A stretch of DNA of 64,000 bases, taken from positions 248,001-312,000 of the forward strand of contig JALNTX010000002.1 of assembly GCA_035726825.1 (NCBI GenBank), read 5' to 3'. The notes under the pieces were generated by a model. That model worked only from the letters and a program-made list of their open reading frames with translations. It had not been told where the DNA came from and ran no database searches. This document shows positions 41,302-50,342 of the stretch, one piece after another. The DNA is from Pseudocitrobacter sp913778145 (GTDB lineage: Bacteria; Pseudomonadota; Gammaproteobacteria; Enterobacterales; Enterobacteriaceae). A program made the translations under genes and the position numbers. Positions within the stretch are counted from its first letter, which is position 1; each line of letters begins with the position of its first letter.

Positions 41302-42942
41302 TTAGCGAATATTAATCAGGGCATCAAACAGAGTGCTTGCCGTCTGCAGCACCTGAGCATTCGCCAGGTAGTACTGCTGGAAGAGTTGCAGGTTGCCGTA
41401 CTCTTCATCCAGGTTCACGCCGGAAATAGATTGCTGCTGTTTGCTGAGCTGAGTGACGACGTTGCTTTGCGTGGTGCTGCTGGTTTCAAGCGTCGAGGTT
41501 TTATTGCCGATATCGCTGACCAGCGCCGCATACGCGTCGTTGAAGGTTTTCGAATTCCCCACCAGCTTAGCGTTTTGCAGATCCAGTAGCGCCTGGCCGT
41601 TACGGTTATCGCTTTCGCCATTTTCAGCGTCATCGATTCCCAGCGCGAGTTCTGATTCATCGCTGATCGCCACGCTCATATTGACAATCGCATCGCTGAC
41701 AGGCTTCACGGTAAAGCTGTCGTTCTCTGCCGGCGTGCCGCTCACCGTGACGGAAAGCCCGTCAAAGCTTAATGCGCCATCTTTCTCTTGCGCTTTCACC
41801 GTGGTGTTGTCGGAAAGGCGCGTCACCTGCCATTCACCGTTTTTATAACTCACGCGATAATCCGTGGCCTGCACGCTGGAGGCATCGGTCACTTTCGCCG
41901 TCAGAGACGCATTACCGCTATTTTTACTGTTCGCCACAACGGACGGGGAGCCGATGGTGAAGAAATCTTTTCCCTTATCGCCATTGGCATCAATCCCCTG
42001 CGCATGCTGGGCGTTAAACGCATCCGCAAACGCCAGCGCCATTTGGTTAAGACTATTACGAGTCTGGTCGAGATCCTGCGAGCGGAAGGTCAACAAGCCG
42101 CCAAGCGAGCCGCTGTTAAGCAGTTTTTCCGGGATTTCAATATTCCCCGCGACGTTATCAACATACGCCACGGTGGTGCGCGTAGGGTCGCTGCTGCTCG
42201 GCACGGCGGCCAGCTGTCGGGCATTACTGCCCTGCACCAGCGTATAGCCATTCGCCATGGTGACGTTGAACGTTCCGCTGTCCTGCTCGTTCACTTCCAC
42301 GCCAACCAGCTTATTTAACTCGCCGACTAACTGATCGCGCTGGTCCAGCAAGTCATTAGGTGAAGCGCCTGCGCCTACGCCGGTCAGGCGCGAGATTTTA
42401 TCATTCAGGCTGGCAATCTGATTCGCATAGTTGTTGATTTGATTAACCGTGGTAGCGATAGAAAGATTCACCTGCTTATCCTGGTCGCGGAGATACTGAT
42501 CGGCGACTTTAAACTGATTGACCAGACCATCCGCTTTACCCAGAACGGTCTGACGCGCGGCGGGATCTTCAGCGTTGCTCACCAGCGTTTGCATACTGGA
42601 GAAGAAATCCTGAAGCGTGGTGGAGAGGGAGTTAGTGGTGCCGGAAAGCATATCGTCGATTTTCGACATCTGCTCATAACGCGTGGTCAACCCGCTGCTC
42701 TGGCTCTGCGCCGTACGCAGCTGGTTGGTAATGAATGCGTTGTATTCGCGCTGAACGCCAGAAACGTAGACGCCATTGCCGACCCAGCCTCCCGCCCCTA
42801 ACGTACTGTTCGCCGAAGCGAGCACCGTGGTCTGGCGGGTATAGCCCGAGACGTTGTAGCTGGCAATATTATTACTGGTGGTATTCAGTGCCGACTGTGC
42901 CGCACTCAATCCACTCATGGCGCTATTGATTAAACTGGACAT
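41302..42942 (-). CDS. flgK: FlgK, hook-filament junction protein 1 (HAP1)
   Basis: The 546-residue protein (E. coli, 547) has the flagellar rod/hook N-terminal motif (NSAMSGLSAAQSALNTTSNN, then IASYNVSGYTRQ) and the matching C-terminal helix ending STLFDALINIR. It forms the first junction zone on the hook. A sigma-28 promoter (42983-43009) lies in the 73-base gap after flgJ, so flgKL can be expressed late as well as from the flgB operon. Confidence 0.97.
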   Translation of the reverse strand: MSSLINSAMSGLSAAQSALNTTSNNIASYNVSGYTRQTTVLASANSTLGAGGWVGNGVYVSGVQREYNAFITNQLRTAQSQSSGLTTRYEQMSKIDDMLSGTTNSLSTTLQDFFSSMQTLVSNAEDPAARQTVLGKADGLVNQFKVADQYLRDQDKQVNLSIATTVNQINNYANQIASLNDKISRLTGVGAGASPNDLLDQRDQLVGELNKLVGVEVNEQDSGTFNVTMANGYTLVQGSNARQLAAVPSSSDPTRTTVAYVDNVAGNIEIPEKLLNSGSLGGLLTFRSQDLDQTRNSLNQMALAFADAFNAQHAQGIDANGDKGKDFFTIGSPSVVANSKNSGNASLTAKVTDASSVQATDYRVSYKNGEWQVTRLSDNTTVKAQEKDGALSFDGLSVTVSGTPAENDSFTVKPVSDAIVNMSVAISDESELALGIDDAENGESDNRNGQALLDLQNAKLVGNSKTFNDAYAALVSDIGNKTSTLETSSTTQSNVVTQLSKQQQSISGVNLDEEYGNLQLFQQYYLANAQVLQTASTLFDALINIR

Positions 42943-42982
42943 GTTCTTCCTTTTATACGTTCAGACGCGTGGCCTTTAATCG

Positions 42983-43009
42983 TTATCGGTCGCCGCCTGG
43001 CAAACTTGA
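42983..43009 (-). promoter_or_regulatory. sigma-28 (FliA) promoter for flgKL
   Basis: The minus strand reads TCAAGTTT, 11 bases, ACCGATAA. It differs from the consensus TAAAGTTT-N11-GCCGATAA at one position in each box. It ends about 40 bases before the flgK start, as expected for the class 3 flgK promoter. Confidence 0.85.
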
Positions 43010-43015
43010 GGTGTA

Positions 43016-43963
43016 TCAGAAGAGATTTTCAATATCATTTCGGTACGCGCTGCTGACTTTGTCGCTTAAAGATTTAAGCTGTTGAATCATATTGGTTAGC
43101 TTGCGCGCATACTGTGGGTCAGTGGCGTATCCGGCATTCTGCAGCGCCTGTGCGCCCTGCTCGGCGGTCGATGCGTTGGTAACCGCGGCATAGCGCGGGT
43201 TGCGCGTCAGCAAGCCGACGTAATCCGATAGCGCTTCCAGATACGAACCATAGACGCGGAATTTCGCTTTCACCTTTTTCGCTTCACCGTTTTCATATTC
43301 GGTGGTGGTGATTTCCGTCACCGGCCCTTTCCAGTTGCCCGAGGCTTTCACGCCAAAAAGGTTATAGCTTGGCTCACCGTTTTCACGGCGAATTTGCCGC
43401 TGGCCCCACCCCGACTCCAGCGCGGCCTGCGCCAGAATCAGGTGATGTGGAATACCGTTCTGCTCGCTCGCCACCTGCGCCGGAAGCGCCAGCTTCGCGA
43501 GAAAATCTTTGCTGTCGCCGGAGAGCGACGCATCGCTTCCGCCGGGCGTTTTGGGCAGCGCTTTGCGCACCATCTGCGTCAGCGCATCGTTCTGGAAGCT
43601 GGTGACGGTTTGCAGATCAAATTTCATCGGTACCTGGCCCACCGTGGCGGGCGGCTCCTTCTGCGTCTGCATCTGCTTCACCATCTCTTCCGCCAGCCCC
43701 AGACCTTTCCCAGCGGTCATCTGCTGGGCAATTTGCTGATCGTACATACTGGTATAAAGCCGGGTCTGGTCGCTGCTGAAGAGGCCATCTTTCGGCAGCG
43801 CCTCGCGCATACTCTTTAGCATCATCTGCACGAACATGCCCTCTACCTGACGGGCGACAGGCCGCAGGTTAGCCTGCGGATCCTGCCCGGCTTTCGCCTT
43901 GAGTTCGTTAAGCGATTGCGCATCCCACGCCGCGCTGGCGGTTAATTTGCTGTCGCCCAGCAT
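43016..43963 (-). CDS. flgJ: FlgJ, rod cap and peptidoglycan hydrolase
   Basis: Starting at MLGDSKLTASAAWDAQSLNE gives 315 residues (E. coli, 313); the start at 43993 lies inside flgI. The N-terminal half (PVARQVEGMFVQMMLKSMRE) is the rod cap; the C-terminal GH73 domain (about 155-300) has the catalytic Glu in ALESGWGQRQ and YNLFGVKASG. It opens the peptidoglycan for rod growth. The ATG overlaps the flgI stop by one base (TGATG). Confidence 0.96.
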   Translation of the reverse strand: MLGDSKLTASAAWDAQSLNELKAKAGQDPQANLRPVARQVEGMFVQMMLKSMREALPKDGLFSSDQTRLYTSMYDQQIAQQMTAGKGLGLAEEMVKQMQTQKEPPATVGQVPMKFDLQTVTSFQNDALTQMVRKALPKTPGGSDASLSGDSKDFLAKLALPAQVASEQNGIPHHLILAQAALESGWGQRQIRRENGEPSYNLFGVKASGNWKGPVTEITTTEYENGEAKKVKAKFRVYGSYLEALSDYVGLLTRNPRYAAVTNASTAEQGAQALQNAGYATDPQYARKLTNMIQQLKSLSDKVSSAYRNDIENLF

Positions 43964-45060
43964 CAGACGATCTCCACTTTCGCACGCAGGCACCCGGCGC
44001 TTTGCATCGATTGCAGAATCGACATCAGCTCCATCGGCGTCGCTCCCAGCGCATTCAGCGCACGCACGACATTGTTCAGGTTGGCACTTTCACGCACGCT
44101 TTGCAGCGAACCGCCGCTCTGACGTAAATCGATCTGCGTTTGCGGTGTTACTACCGTCTGACCGCCGCCAAACGGCGTATCCGGCTGGCTGACCTGCGCC
44201 TGGCGGTTTACGGTAACGGAGAGGTTGCCCTGCGCCACTGCACAGGTATCCAGCGTCACTTCGCGGTTCATCACCACCGACCCGGTACGCGAGTTAATAA
44301 TCACCTTCGCATCCTGCGGTACGCCGCCCACTTCGAGATTCTGGATATCCGCCAGCAAACGCACCTGGCCGCTGCCGCCCTGCGGCGCGCGAACCTGCAC
44401 GGTACGCGCATCCAGCGCGGTGGCGTTGCCGAATCCGCTGCGACGATTAATGGTGTCGGCAATCTGCTGCGCCATGGTGAAATCGTCCTGACTCAGTTGC
44501 AGGTTAATGGTATTTCCTGCACCGAACTGGGTTGGCAGTTCGCGTTCAATAGTGGCCCCGCCGGTGATGCGCCCGCCGTTAAGCTGGTTAACCTGCACGC
44601 TGCTGCCGCCCGCCGACGCGCCCGCGCCGCCCACCAGAATGTTCCCCTGCGCCAGGGCATACACCTGGCTATCAACCCCCTTCAGCGGCGTCATTAACAG
44701 CGTGCCGCCGCGCAGGCTTTTGGCGTTACCCATAGAGGAGACCACCACGTCGATGGTTTGCCCCTGTCGTGCAAACGCCGGGAACTGGGCGGTCACCATC
44801 ACCGCCGCCACGTTTTTCAGCTGCATGTTGGTGCCCGCCGGAACGGTAATCCCCAGCTGCGACAGCATGTTGTTCAGGCTCTGGGTGGTGAACGGTGTCT
44901 GGGTAGTCTGGTCACCCGTTCCGTCCAGCCCAACCACCAGACCATAGCCAATCAGGGAGTTTTCCCTGACGCCCTGCACGCTGGTGAGATCGCGAATGCG
45001 ATCGGCCTGTGCCAGGGTACTTACCAGAATCAGCGCCACGCCAATCAGGGTTTTAAACAT
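43963..45060 (-). CDS. flgI: FlgI, flagellar P-ring protein
   Basis: MFKTLIGVALILVSTLAQAD gives 365 residues with a signal peptide cleaved before DRIRD, the E. coli length. The conserved mature start RIRDLTSVQGVRENSLIGYG is present. It assembles with FlgA help into the P ring around the rod in the peptidoglycan layer. It lies 11 bases after flgH and overlaps flgJ by one base. Confidence 0.97.
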   Translation of the reverse strand: MFKTLIGVALILVSTLAQADRIRDLTSVQGVRENSLIGYGLVVGLDGTGDQTTQTPFTTQSLNNMLSQLGITVPAGTNMQLKNVAAVMVTAQFPAFARQGQTIDVVVSSMGNAKSLRGGTLLMTPLKGVDSQVYALAQGNILVGGAGASAGGSSVQVNQLNGGRITGGATIERELPTQFGAGNTINLQLSQDDFTMAQQIADTINRRSGFGNATALDARTVQVRAPQGGSGQVRLLADIQNLEVGGVPQDAKVIINSRTGSVVMNREVTLDTCAVAQGNLSVTVNRQAQVSQPDTPFGGGQTVVTPQTQIDLRQSGGSLQSVRESANLNNVVRALNALGATPMELMSILQSMQSAGCLRAKVEIV

Positions 45061-45071
45061 GTTCCACCTCA

Positions 45072-45770
45072 TTACATCGGCGATAGATTCAGGAAGAAAC
45101 GCTGCAACCAGCCCATATTCTGCGCTTCGTTGATATAGCCGTTGCCCACATATTCGATACGTGCATCCGCCACCTGAGTGGACGGCACGGTATTACTGCC
45201 GCTGATTGTGCGCGGGTTAACCACGCCCGAGAAGCGGATAAATTCGGTGCCCTGATTAATGGCAATCTGTTTTTCCCCCACCACGTGGAGGTTGCCGTTC
45301 GCCAGAACCTGATCGACGGTGACGGTTAATGTGCCGCTAAAGGTGTTGCTGGCATTGGCGCCGCCTTTGCCGTTAAAGGTGTTACCGCCGGAGGCGTCAA
45401 CATCCGCACGCGCGTTGCCGAAAAGCCCTTCCAGATAGCGCGGCACAACATCAAAGCCAAAGTTGGTTTTGCCATCGCGGCTGGCGTTGGCAGAAGAACT
45501 CTTGCTGGCGCTGACGTTTTCCTGCAATACGATGGTGAGCGTATCGCCAATATTGCGCGGACGACGGTCTTCAAACAGCGGCTGATAGCCGTAGTTAATC
45601 GGCTGCGCCGTCTGGAATATTGAGCCGTTTGCCACCGGCACGGGGCCTGGGATCGGCTGCGCCGAGGTCGCGCCTTCCACCAGCGGCTTGCTGGGGATGA
45701 AAGCGCACCCGGTCATGGAGAGCACCAGAGCCGTTAAAAGCGGATAACGAAACGCGGCGGTTTTTTGCAT
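45072..45770 (-). CDS. flgH: FlgH, flagellar L-ring lipoprotein
   Basis: MQKTAAFRYPLLTALVLSMTGC gives 232 residues, equal to E. coli; an ATG three codons upstream is also possible. The lipobox LSMTGC puts the lipidated Cys at residue 22. The mature part has QPLFEDRRPRNIGDTLTIVL. It forms the L ring in the outer membrane and depends on the Lol system, encoded elsewhere in this window. It follows flgG after a REP-like repeat. Confidence 0.97.
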   Translation of the reverse strand: MQKTAAFRYPLLTALVLSMTGCAFIPSKPLVEGATSAQPIPGPVPVANGSIFQTAQPINYGYQPLFEDRRPRNIGDTLTIVLQENVSASKSSSANASRDGKTNFGFDVVPRYLEGLFGNARADVDASGGNTFNGKGGANASNTFSGTLTVTVDQVLANGNLHVVGEKQIAINQGTEFIRFSGVVNPRTISGSNTVPSTQVADARIEYVGNGYINEAQNMGWLQRFFLNLSPM

Positions 45771-45787
45771 GGTTTTCATCTTTTGGT

Positions 45788-45828
45788 TTGCGCCGGATGG
45801 CGCTGGGCCATCCGACAAATCCGGCACA
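45788..45828. repeat. REP-like palindrome in the flgG-flgH gap
   Basis: TGCGCCGGATGGCGCTGGGC and CATCCGACAAATCCGGCA form a REP-type stem-loop inside the flgBCDEFGHIJ transcript, in the 62-base gap between flgG and flgH. It may protect the upstream message from 3' decay and bias FlgG over FlgH levels; that is inference. Confidence 0.7.
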
Positions 45829-45832
45829 ACCC

Positions 45833-46615
45833 TTACAGTTGCGTCAGTTTCTGCAGCATCTGGTCGGTAGTGGATACCGCTTTACTGTTAATTTCGTAGG
45901 CGCGCTGTACCTGAATCATATTCACCAGCTCTTCCGCCACGTTGACGTTAGAGGTTTCGACATATCCCTGGTAAAGCAGCCCCGCGCCGTTCAACCCTGG
46001 CGTCGAATCATTCGGGGCACCGGATGCCTGCGTTTCGACGTAGAGGTTTTCACCAATGCTTTCCAGCCCGCTGTCATTCATAAAGGTGGTCAGGTTAAGC
46101 TGCCCCACCTGTACCGGGTTGGTCTGCCCCTGCTGAGTCGCGCTAACAATGCCATCGCGGCCAATGGTGATACTCAGCGTATTCGCCGGAATGGTGATCG
46201 CCGGCTGCACCTGAAAACCTCCCGCCGTCACCAGTTGACCGTTTTGATCGACCTGGAATGAACCATCGCGGGTATATGCGGAAGTGCCATCCGGGAGCAG
46301 CACCTGGAAGAATCCCTGGCCTTTAATCGCCACGTCTTTGCTGTTATCGGTTTGCGACAAATTGCCCTGACTGTGCAGACGTTCAGTGGCAACCGGGCGC
46401 ACGCCGGTACCAATCTGCAAACCGGACGGCAGCGTGGTTTGCTCAGAAGACTGCGCCCCTGGTTGGCGTACCGTTTGATAAAGAAGATCTTCAAACACCG
46501 CGCGCTGACGCTTAAAACCATTGGTACTGACGTTCGCCAGGTTGTTGGCGATAACGTCCATATTGGTCTGCTGCGCGTCGAGGCCGGTTTTGGCGATCCA
46601 TAATGAACTGATCAT
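45833..46615 (-). CDS. flgG: FlgG, distal rod protein
   Basis: The 260-residue rod protein has the E. coli length. The N-terminal ANNLANVSTNGFKRQRAVFEDL motif and C-terminal VNMIQVQRAYEINSKAV coiled-coil region are those of rod/hook proteins. It builds the distal part of the drive shaft through the P and L rings. It is 8 bases after flgF and is exported by the flagellar type III system. Confidence 0.98.
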   Translation of the reverse strand: MISSLWIAKTGLDAQQTNMDVIANNLANVSTNGFKRQRAVFEDLLYQTVRQPGAQSSEQTTLPSGLQIGTGVRPVATERLHSQGNLSQTDNSKDVAIKGQGFFQVLLPDGTSAYTRDGSFQVDQNGQLVTAGGFQVQPAITIPANTLSITIGRDGIVSATQQGQTNPVQVGQLNLTTFMNDSGLESIGENLYVETQASGAPNDSTPGLNGAGLLYQGYVETSNVNVAEELVNMIQVQRAYEINSKAVSTTDQMLQKLTQL

Positions 46616-46623
46616 GATTTTCC

Positions 46624-47379
46624 TTAGCTCATTGACAGCAACTGGTTAGCTTTCTGCGTGTTTTCATCCACGCTGCTGATAACCTTCATCTGCATTTCGA
46701 ATCGGCGGGCGCTGGCTATCATATCGGCCATCGCCGCCACGGGTTTGACGTTACTGCCTTCCAGCACGCCGGACTGCAAACGGATAGACTGATCTGCCTG
46801 CAACGCCGGGCCGCGGGTGGTTTGCGCTTCTGCGGTCAGGCGAAACACGCCATCATCGCCGCGCACGATTTCCGTGTTATCCGCTTTCACCATTTTCAGC
46901 CGTCCCACCTGCGCCACCGTATTCGGCGGGTCGCCAGGGTTGAGCGCTGAAATGGTGCCGTCTGCCGCGATGGTGATTTCCGCGCCTTCCGGCACGGTAA
47001 GCGGGCCGCCATCGCCCATCACCGGATTGCCCTGAATGGTCAACTGCCCGGTTGGCCCCACCTGAATATTACCGTTGCGGGTATACCCTTCCCCGCCATC
47101 GGCGGTTTGCACCGCCAGCCAGCCATCCTGTTGCAGCGCCACATCCAGCGGACGCGAGGTGTAATCAAGCTGTCCAGGCGTCATATCCGCACCCGGCGTG
47201 GAGGCCGTTACCAGCGTACGCGTCGGCACCGACATCCCCTCTACCGGCACCGCGCGCATGGCGTTGAGCTGGGCACGAAAGCCCGGTGTAGAACTGTTGG
47301 CGAGGTTGCTGGCGGTGACCGCCTGCTGCTCCATCGTCTGGCTCGCCGCGCCCATCGCCGTGTAAATTGCGTGATCCAT
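46624..47379 (-). CDS. flgF: FlgF, proximal rod protein
   Basis: The 251-residue protein has the E. coli length and starts MDHAIYTAMGAASQTMEQQAV, with the family ASNLANSSTPGFRAQL motif and the C-terminal MADMIASARRFEMQMKVI helix. It is a proximal rod subunit, exported by the flagellar type III system. It lies 18 bases after flgE in the flgB operon. Confidence 0.97.
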   Translation of the reverse strand: MDHAIYTAMGAASQTMEQQAVTASNLANSSTPGFRAQLNAMRAVPVEGMSVPTRTLVTASTPGADMTPGQLDYTSRPLDVALQQDGWLAVQTADGGEGYTRNGNIQVGPTGQLTIQGNPVMGDGGPLTVPEGAEITIAADGTISALNPGDPPNTVAQVGRLKMVKADNTEIVRGDDGVFRLTAEAQTTRGPALQADQSIRLQSGVLEGSNVKPVAAMADMIASARRFEMQMKVISSVDENTQKANQLLSMS

Positions 47380-47397
47380 AAAGCTGCCTTATCGGGA

Positions 47398-48645
47398 TTA
47401 ACGCAGGTTAACCAGCGTGTTCAGGATCTGATCCTGAGTTTTAATGGTCTGGGCGTTGGACTGATAGTTGCGCTGGGCGACAATCATATTGACCAGCTCT
47501 TTGCTGAGATCGACGTTAGACGCTTCCAGCGCGCCGTTGGTCAGGCTGCCGAAGTTACCGCTGCCCGCGGTGCCCAGCAGCGCCACGCCGGAGGATTGGG
47601 TGGCAGACCAGACGTTATCGCCTTCTGATTGCAGGCCTTCGTTGTTGGCAAAGTTCGCCAGCACGATTTGCCCCAACAGCTGGCTCTGTTCGTTGGAGTA
47701 GTTTCCAACCACGGTGCCGTCTTCGTTAATCTGATAGCTCACCAGATCGCCCGGCGCATAGCCGTTCTGCGAGGTAGCAACGATGTTGTTCGCCCCGGTG
47801 TTCTGCTGCATGGAATTGAGGAAGCTCAGGGAGAAAGAACCCGCGGCAGAGCCGTTGAGTGCGGCGACATCAATCGTGATTTGCGAATTCGCATCCGCCC
47901 CACCCAGCACGCCATTTTCATAGGGACGCACTTCTTTGAGGGCGCCACTCTCACTGAACGTCATCTGCCCCGATTTAACCGCATCCGCGCCGGTCACGCT
48001 GGAGTCCTGAGTATAAACATCCCACTGATTATCATCGGTTTTCACGTAATAGACGTTCATGTCATGGGCATTACCCTGACTGTCATAAACGGTGATGGTG
48101 CCTTTCTTGTTGTAGCTGTCAGCGTTAGCGGGATCGAACGTCGCAACGCTCGGTTTGGCATCTGTCGAGTTGAGGTTGACCTGCATTGCTGCCGTGCTCG
48201 TGGTCTTCGCCGACATCAGCGAGTTCGGAATAGTAATCGCCGTAGGATTCGCCCCCTGTTGAATGGTCGGTGGCGTGCCGGAAGCCGGATAGCCGGTCAC
48301 CTGCAAGCCCTGCGAGTTCACCAGTGTACGGTTTGCATCGAGGGAAAACTGGCCGTTACGGCTGTAGAAAACGGAACCGTTACTGTCGGTGAGGCGGAAA
48401 AAACCGTTCTGGCTGATGGCGACGTCCAGCGCGCGTCCGGTGCTGGTCGTCGTCCCGTCAGTGAAGTCCTGAGTGATCCCGGCGACTTTCACCCCCAGCC
48501 CCACTTTTGAACCGGCAAACATATCGGCAAACGAGGCGGTGCCTGATTTAAAGCCGTAGGTTGCGGAGTTAGCAATGTTGTTGCCGATAACATCGAGATT
48601 ACTGGACGCGGCATTCATGCCGCTGACTGCTTGGGAAAAGCCCAT
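47398..48645 (-). CDS. flgE: FlgE, flagellar hook protein
   Basis: The 415-residue hook subunit has terminal domains typical of the family: MGFSQAVSGMNAASSNLDVI and GNNIANSATYGFKSG at the N-terminus, and KELVNMIVAQRNYQSNAQTI at the C-terminus. It is about 13 residues longer than E. coli FlgE (402), with the difference in the surface-exposed middle domain. It polymerises under the FlgD cap to form the universal joint. It lies 14 bases after flgD. Confidence 0.97.
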   Translation of the reverse strand: MGFSQAVSGMNAASSNLDVIGNNIANSATYGFKSGTASFADMFAGSKVGLGVKVAGITQDFTDGTTTSTGRALDVAISQNGFFRLTDSNGSVFYSRNGQFSLDANRTLVNSQGLQVTGYPASGTPPTIQQGANPTAITIPNSLMSAKTTSTAAMQVNLNSTDAKPSVATFDPANADSYNKKGTITVYDSQGNAHDMNVYYVKTDDNQWDVYTQDSSVTGADAVKSGQMTFSESGALKEVRPYENGVLGGADANSQITIDVAALNGSAAGSFSLSFLNSMQQNTGANNIVATSQNGYAPGDLVSYQINEDGTVVGNYSNEQSQLLGQIVLANFANNEGLQSEGDNVWSATQSSGVALLGTAGSGNFGSLTNGALEASNVDLSKELVNMIVAQRNYQSNAQTIKTQDQILNTLVNLR

Positions 48646-48659
48646 GATTCACTCCTGAA

Positions 48660-49349
48660 TTAAATAATCTGACGAACTTCGTCGAGCGTGGTGGTGCCGT
48701 AAGTGCCGAGATCCAACTGATTGCCGTTGCCGCTCAACGTCACGCCCTGTACCAGCGCAAATTTCAGCGGCTGCGCCACCAGTTGTGTGGTGCCGCTGCT
48801 GGCGGTAATGCTGACGTTGTACGCGCCATCCGCCACCGCCGCGCCGTCCGTGCCGGTGCCGTCCCAGGTAAAGGTGTGCACGCCTGCGGTCAACGCGCCG
48901 ATATCCAGCGTTTTGACGACATTGCCGTTACTGTCGGTTATCGTAGCGGTCACTTTGTCGGCCGCCTGTTCCAGCTCAACGCCAAACGGCGTGGTGTCTG
49001 TGCCGTCGCCGTCGCTGTTTTTACCCGCCAGCACCGTGGTGCCGGGGATCATCACGCCGTGACCAATCAGCGATGACGCCTGTAAAGACTTGCTACTGTC
49101 GATTTGCCCGGAAATGGAACCCAGCGAGGTATTGAGTTTCTCAATACCGCTTACGGTGCTGATTTGCGCCAGCTGGCTGGTCAACTGGCTGTTGTCCATT
49201 GGATTAGTGGGATCCTGATTTTTCAGCTGCGCCACCAGCAGCGTCAGGAAACTGTTCTGTAAATCATCGGCGCTGCTGCTGGTCAGCGAGCCGCTGTTGC
49301 TGGTTGCGCTGGTCGCGCTGGTGCTATTGACGTTTACTGCAATGGACAT
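48660..49349 (-). CDS. flgD: FlgD, hook-capping scaffold protein
   Basis: The 229-residue protein (E. coli, 231) has the conserved LQNSFLTLLVAQLKNQDPTN segment (about 30-50), then an Ig/FN3-like domain (FTWDGTGTDGAAV) and a Tudor-like C-terminus. The first about 25 residues are Ser/Thr/Asn-rich and probably form the export signal. It caps the growing hook and is discarded when FlgK arrives. It is 11 bases after flgC. Confidence 0.96.
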   Translation of the reverse strand: MSIAVNVNSTSATSATSNSGSLTSSSADDLQNSFLTLLVAQLKNQDPTNPMDNSQLTSQLAQISTVSGIEKLNTSLGSISGQIDSSKSLQASSLIGHGVMIPGTTVLAGKNSDGDGTDTTPFGVELEQAADKVTATITDSNGNVVKTLDIGALTAGVHTFTWDGTGTDGAAVADGAYNVSITASSGTTQLVAQPLKFALVQGVTLSGNGNQLDLGTYGTTTLDEVRQII

Positions 49350-49360
49350 TGTTCTCTCCG

Positions 49361-49765
49361 TTATTGACCCAGCGTGAGGGTTTTGAGCATCATGCTTTTC
49401 ACGGTGTTCATCACCTCGACGTTGGCCTGATAGCTGCGCGAAGCCGACAGGGTGTTGACCATCTCGCCGACCACATCAACGTTTGGCATACGCACATAGC
49501 CCTTCGCATCCGCCAGCGGGTTACCCGGCTGATAGACCAGCTTGTCGGGCTCCTGGCTCTCAATCACATCGGCCACTTTCACCCCGCCCGTTGCTGCACC
49601 CGGCTGTGCATCCACCTGGAAAACCACCTGCTTTGCGCGATACGGTTGGCCGTCAGGGCCGGTCACGCTGTCGGCGTTTGCCAGGTTACTGGCTGCCACG
49701 TTCAGCCGCTTGGACTGCGCGGTGAGCGCGGAACCCGCCACATCAAAAATATTCAGTAAGGCCAT
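49361..49765 (-). CDS. flgC: FlgC, proximal rod protein
   Basis: The 134-residue rod protein has the E. coli length, starts MALLNIFDVAGSALTAQSKR and has ASNLANADSV and the C-terminal ASRSYQANVEVMNTVKSMM helix. It forms part of the proximal rod with FlgB and FlgF. It lies 3 bases after flgB. Confidence 0.97.
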   Translation of the reverse strand: MALLNIFDVAGSALTAQSKRLNVAASNLANADSVTGPDGQPYRAKQVVFQVDAQPGAATGGVKVADVIESQEPDKLVYQPGNPLADAKGYVRMPNVDVVGEMVNTLSASRSYQANVEVMNTVKSMMLKTLTLGQ

Positions 49766-49768
49766 ACA

Positions 49769-50185
49769 TTAATTCCCCTGCTGAAGGACGCTCATCATCC
49801 CCTTGATCTGCCCACCCAATACCGTAAGCCCGGTCTGATACTGCAAACTGTTATCAGCGAACTGCGTGCGCTCGCGATCCATATCGACGGTATTGCCGTC
49901 CAGCGCGGGCTGATCGGGAATGCGGTAGAGCAAATCGGTGGCGGCAGATGAGAGGTTTTGTGCGGGAATGTGGCGTGCGGATGTGAGCGACAGCGCCACG
50001 CCGTTGGTGCCCGCCCGCCCTCGCTCCATCACTTTTTTCATTTCACTGGCAAAATCGATATCACGCGCCTGATACCCAGGGGTATCGGCGTTGGCGATAT
50101 TGGCGGCCAGAATCTCCTGGCGCTCGGCGCGCAGATTCAGGGCTTCCTGTTGAAAACGCAGCGCGGCGTCGAGTTTATCGAGCAT
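49769..50185 (-). CDS. flgB: FlgB, proximal rod protein
   Basis: The 138-residue protein has the E. coli length and starts MLDKLDAALRFQQEALNLRA, with the ANIANADTPGYQARDIDF rod motif near residues 30-48. It is the first gene of flgBCDEFGHIJ(KL). The class 2 FlhD4C2-dependent promoter is expected in the 157-base gap shared with divergent flgA. Confidence 0.97.
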   Translation of the reverse strand: MLDKLDAALRFQQEALNLRAERQEILAANIANADTPGYQARDIDFASEMKKVMERGRAGTNGVALSLTSARHIPAQNLSSAATDLLYRIPDQPALDGNTVDMDRERTQFADNSLQYQTGLTVLGGQIKGMMSVLQQGN

Positions 50186-50342
50186 GGCTCCTCCGCAGAT
50201 GACAAAATTTCAGCCGACAGCTTAATTCGCCTTATGCGCGCGTTATCGCCGGAATAAACGCAATATGCGTCGCTATTTGTTCCGTTGATGTCGGCGACGG
50301 ATGCGTAAAATACTCACACTACCCTCTCTGACGGAGTGTTCG
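50186..50342. promoter_or_regulatory. divergent flgB-flgA control region
   Basis: This gap separates the flgB operon (minus) from flgA (plus). In E. coli and Salmonella it holds back-to-back class 2 promoters activated by FlhD4C2. I cannot place the degenerate FlhDC boxes with confidence by eye. An in-frame plus-strand start at 50301 would extend flgA by 14 residues that do not look like a signal peptide, so it is treated as leader. Confidence 0.6.
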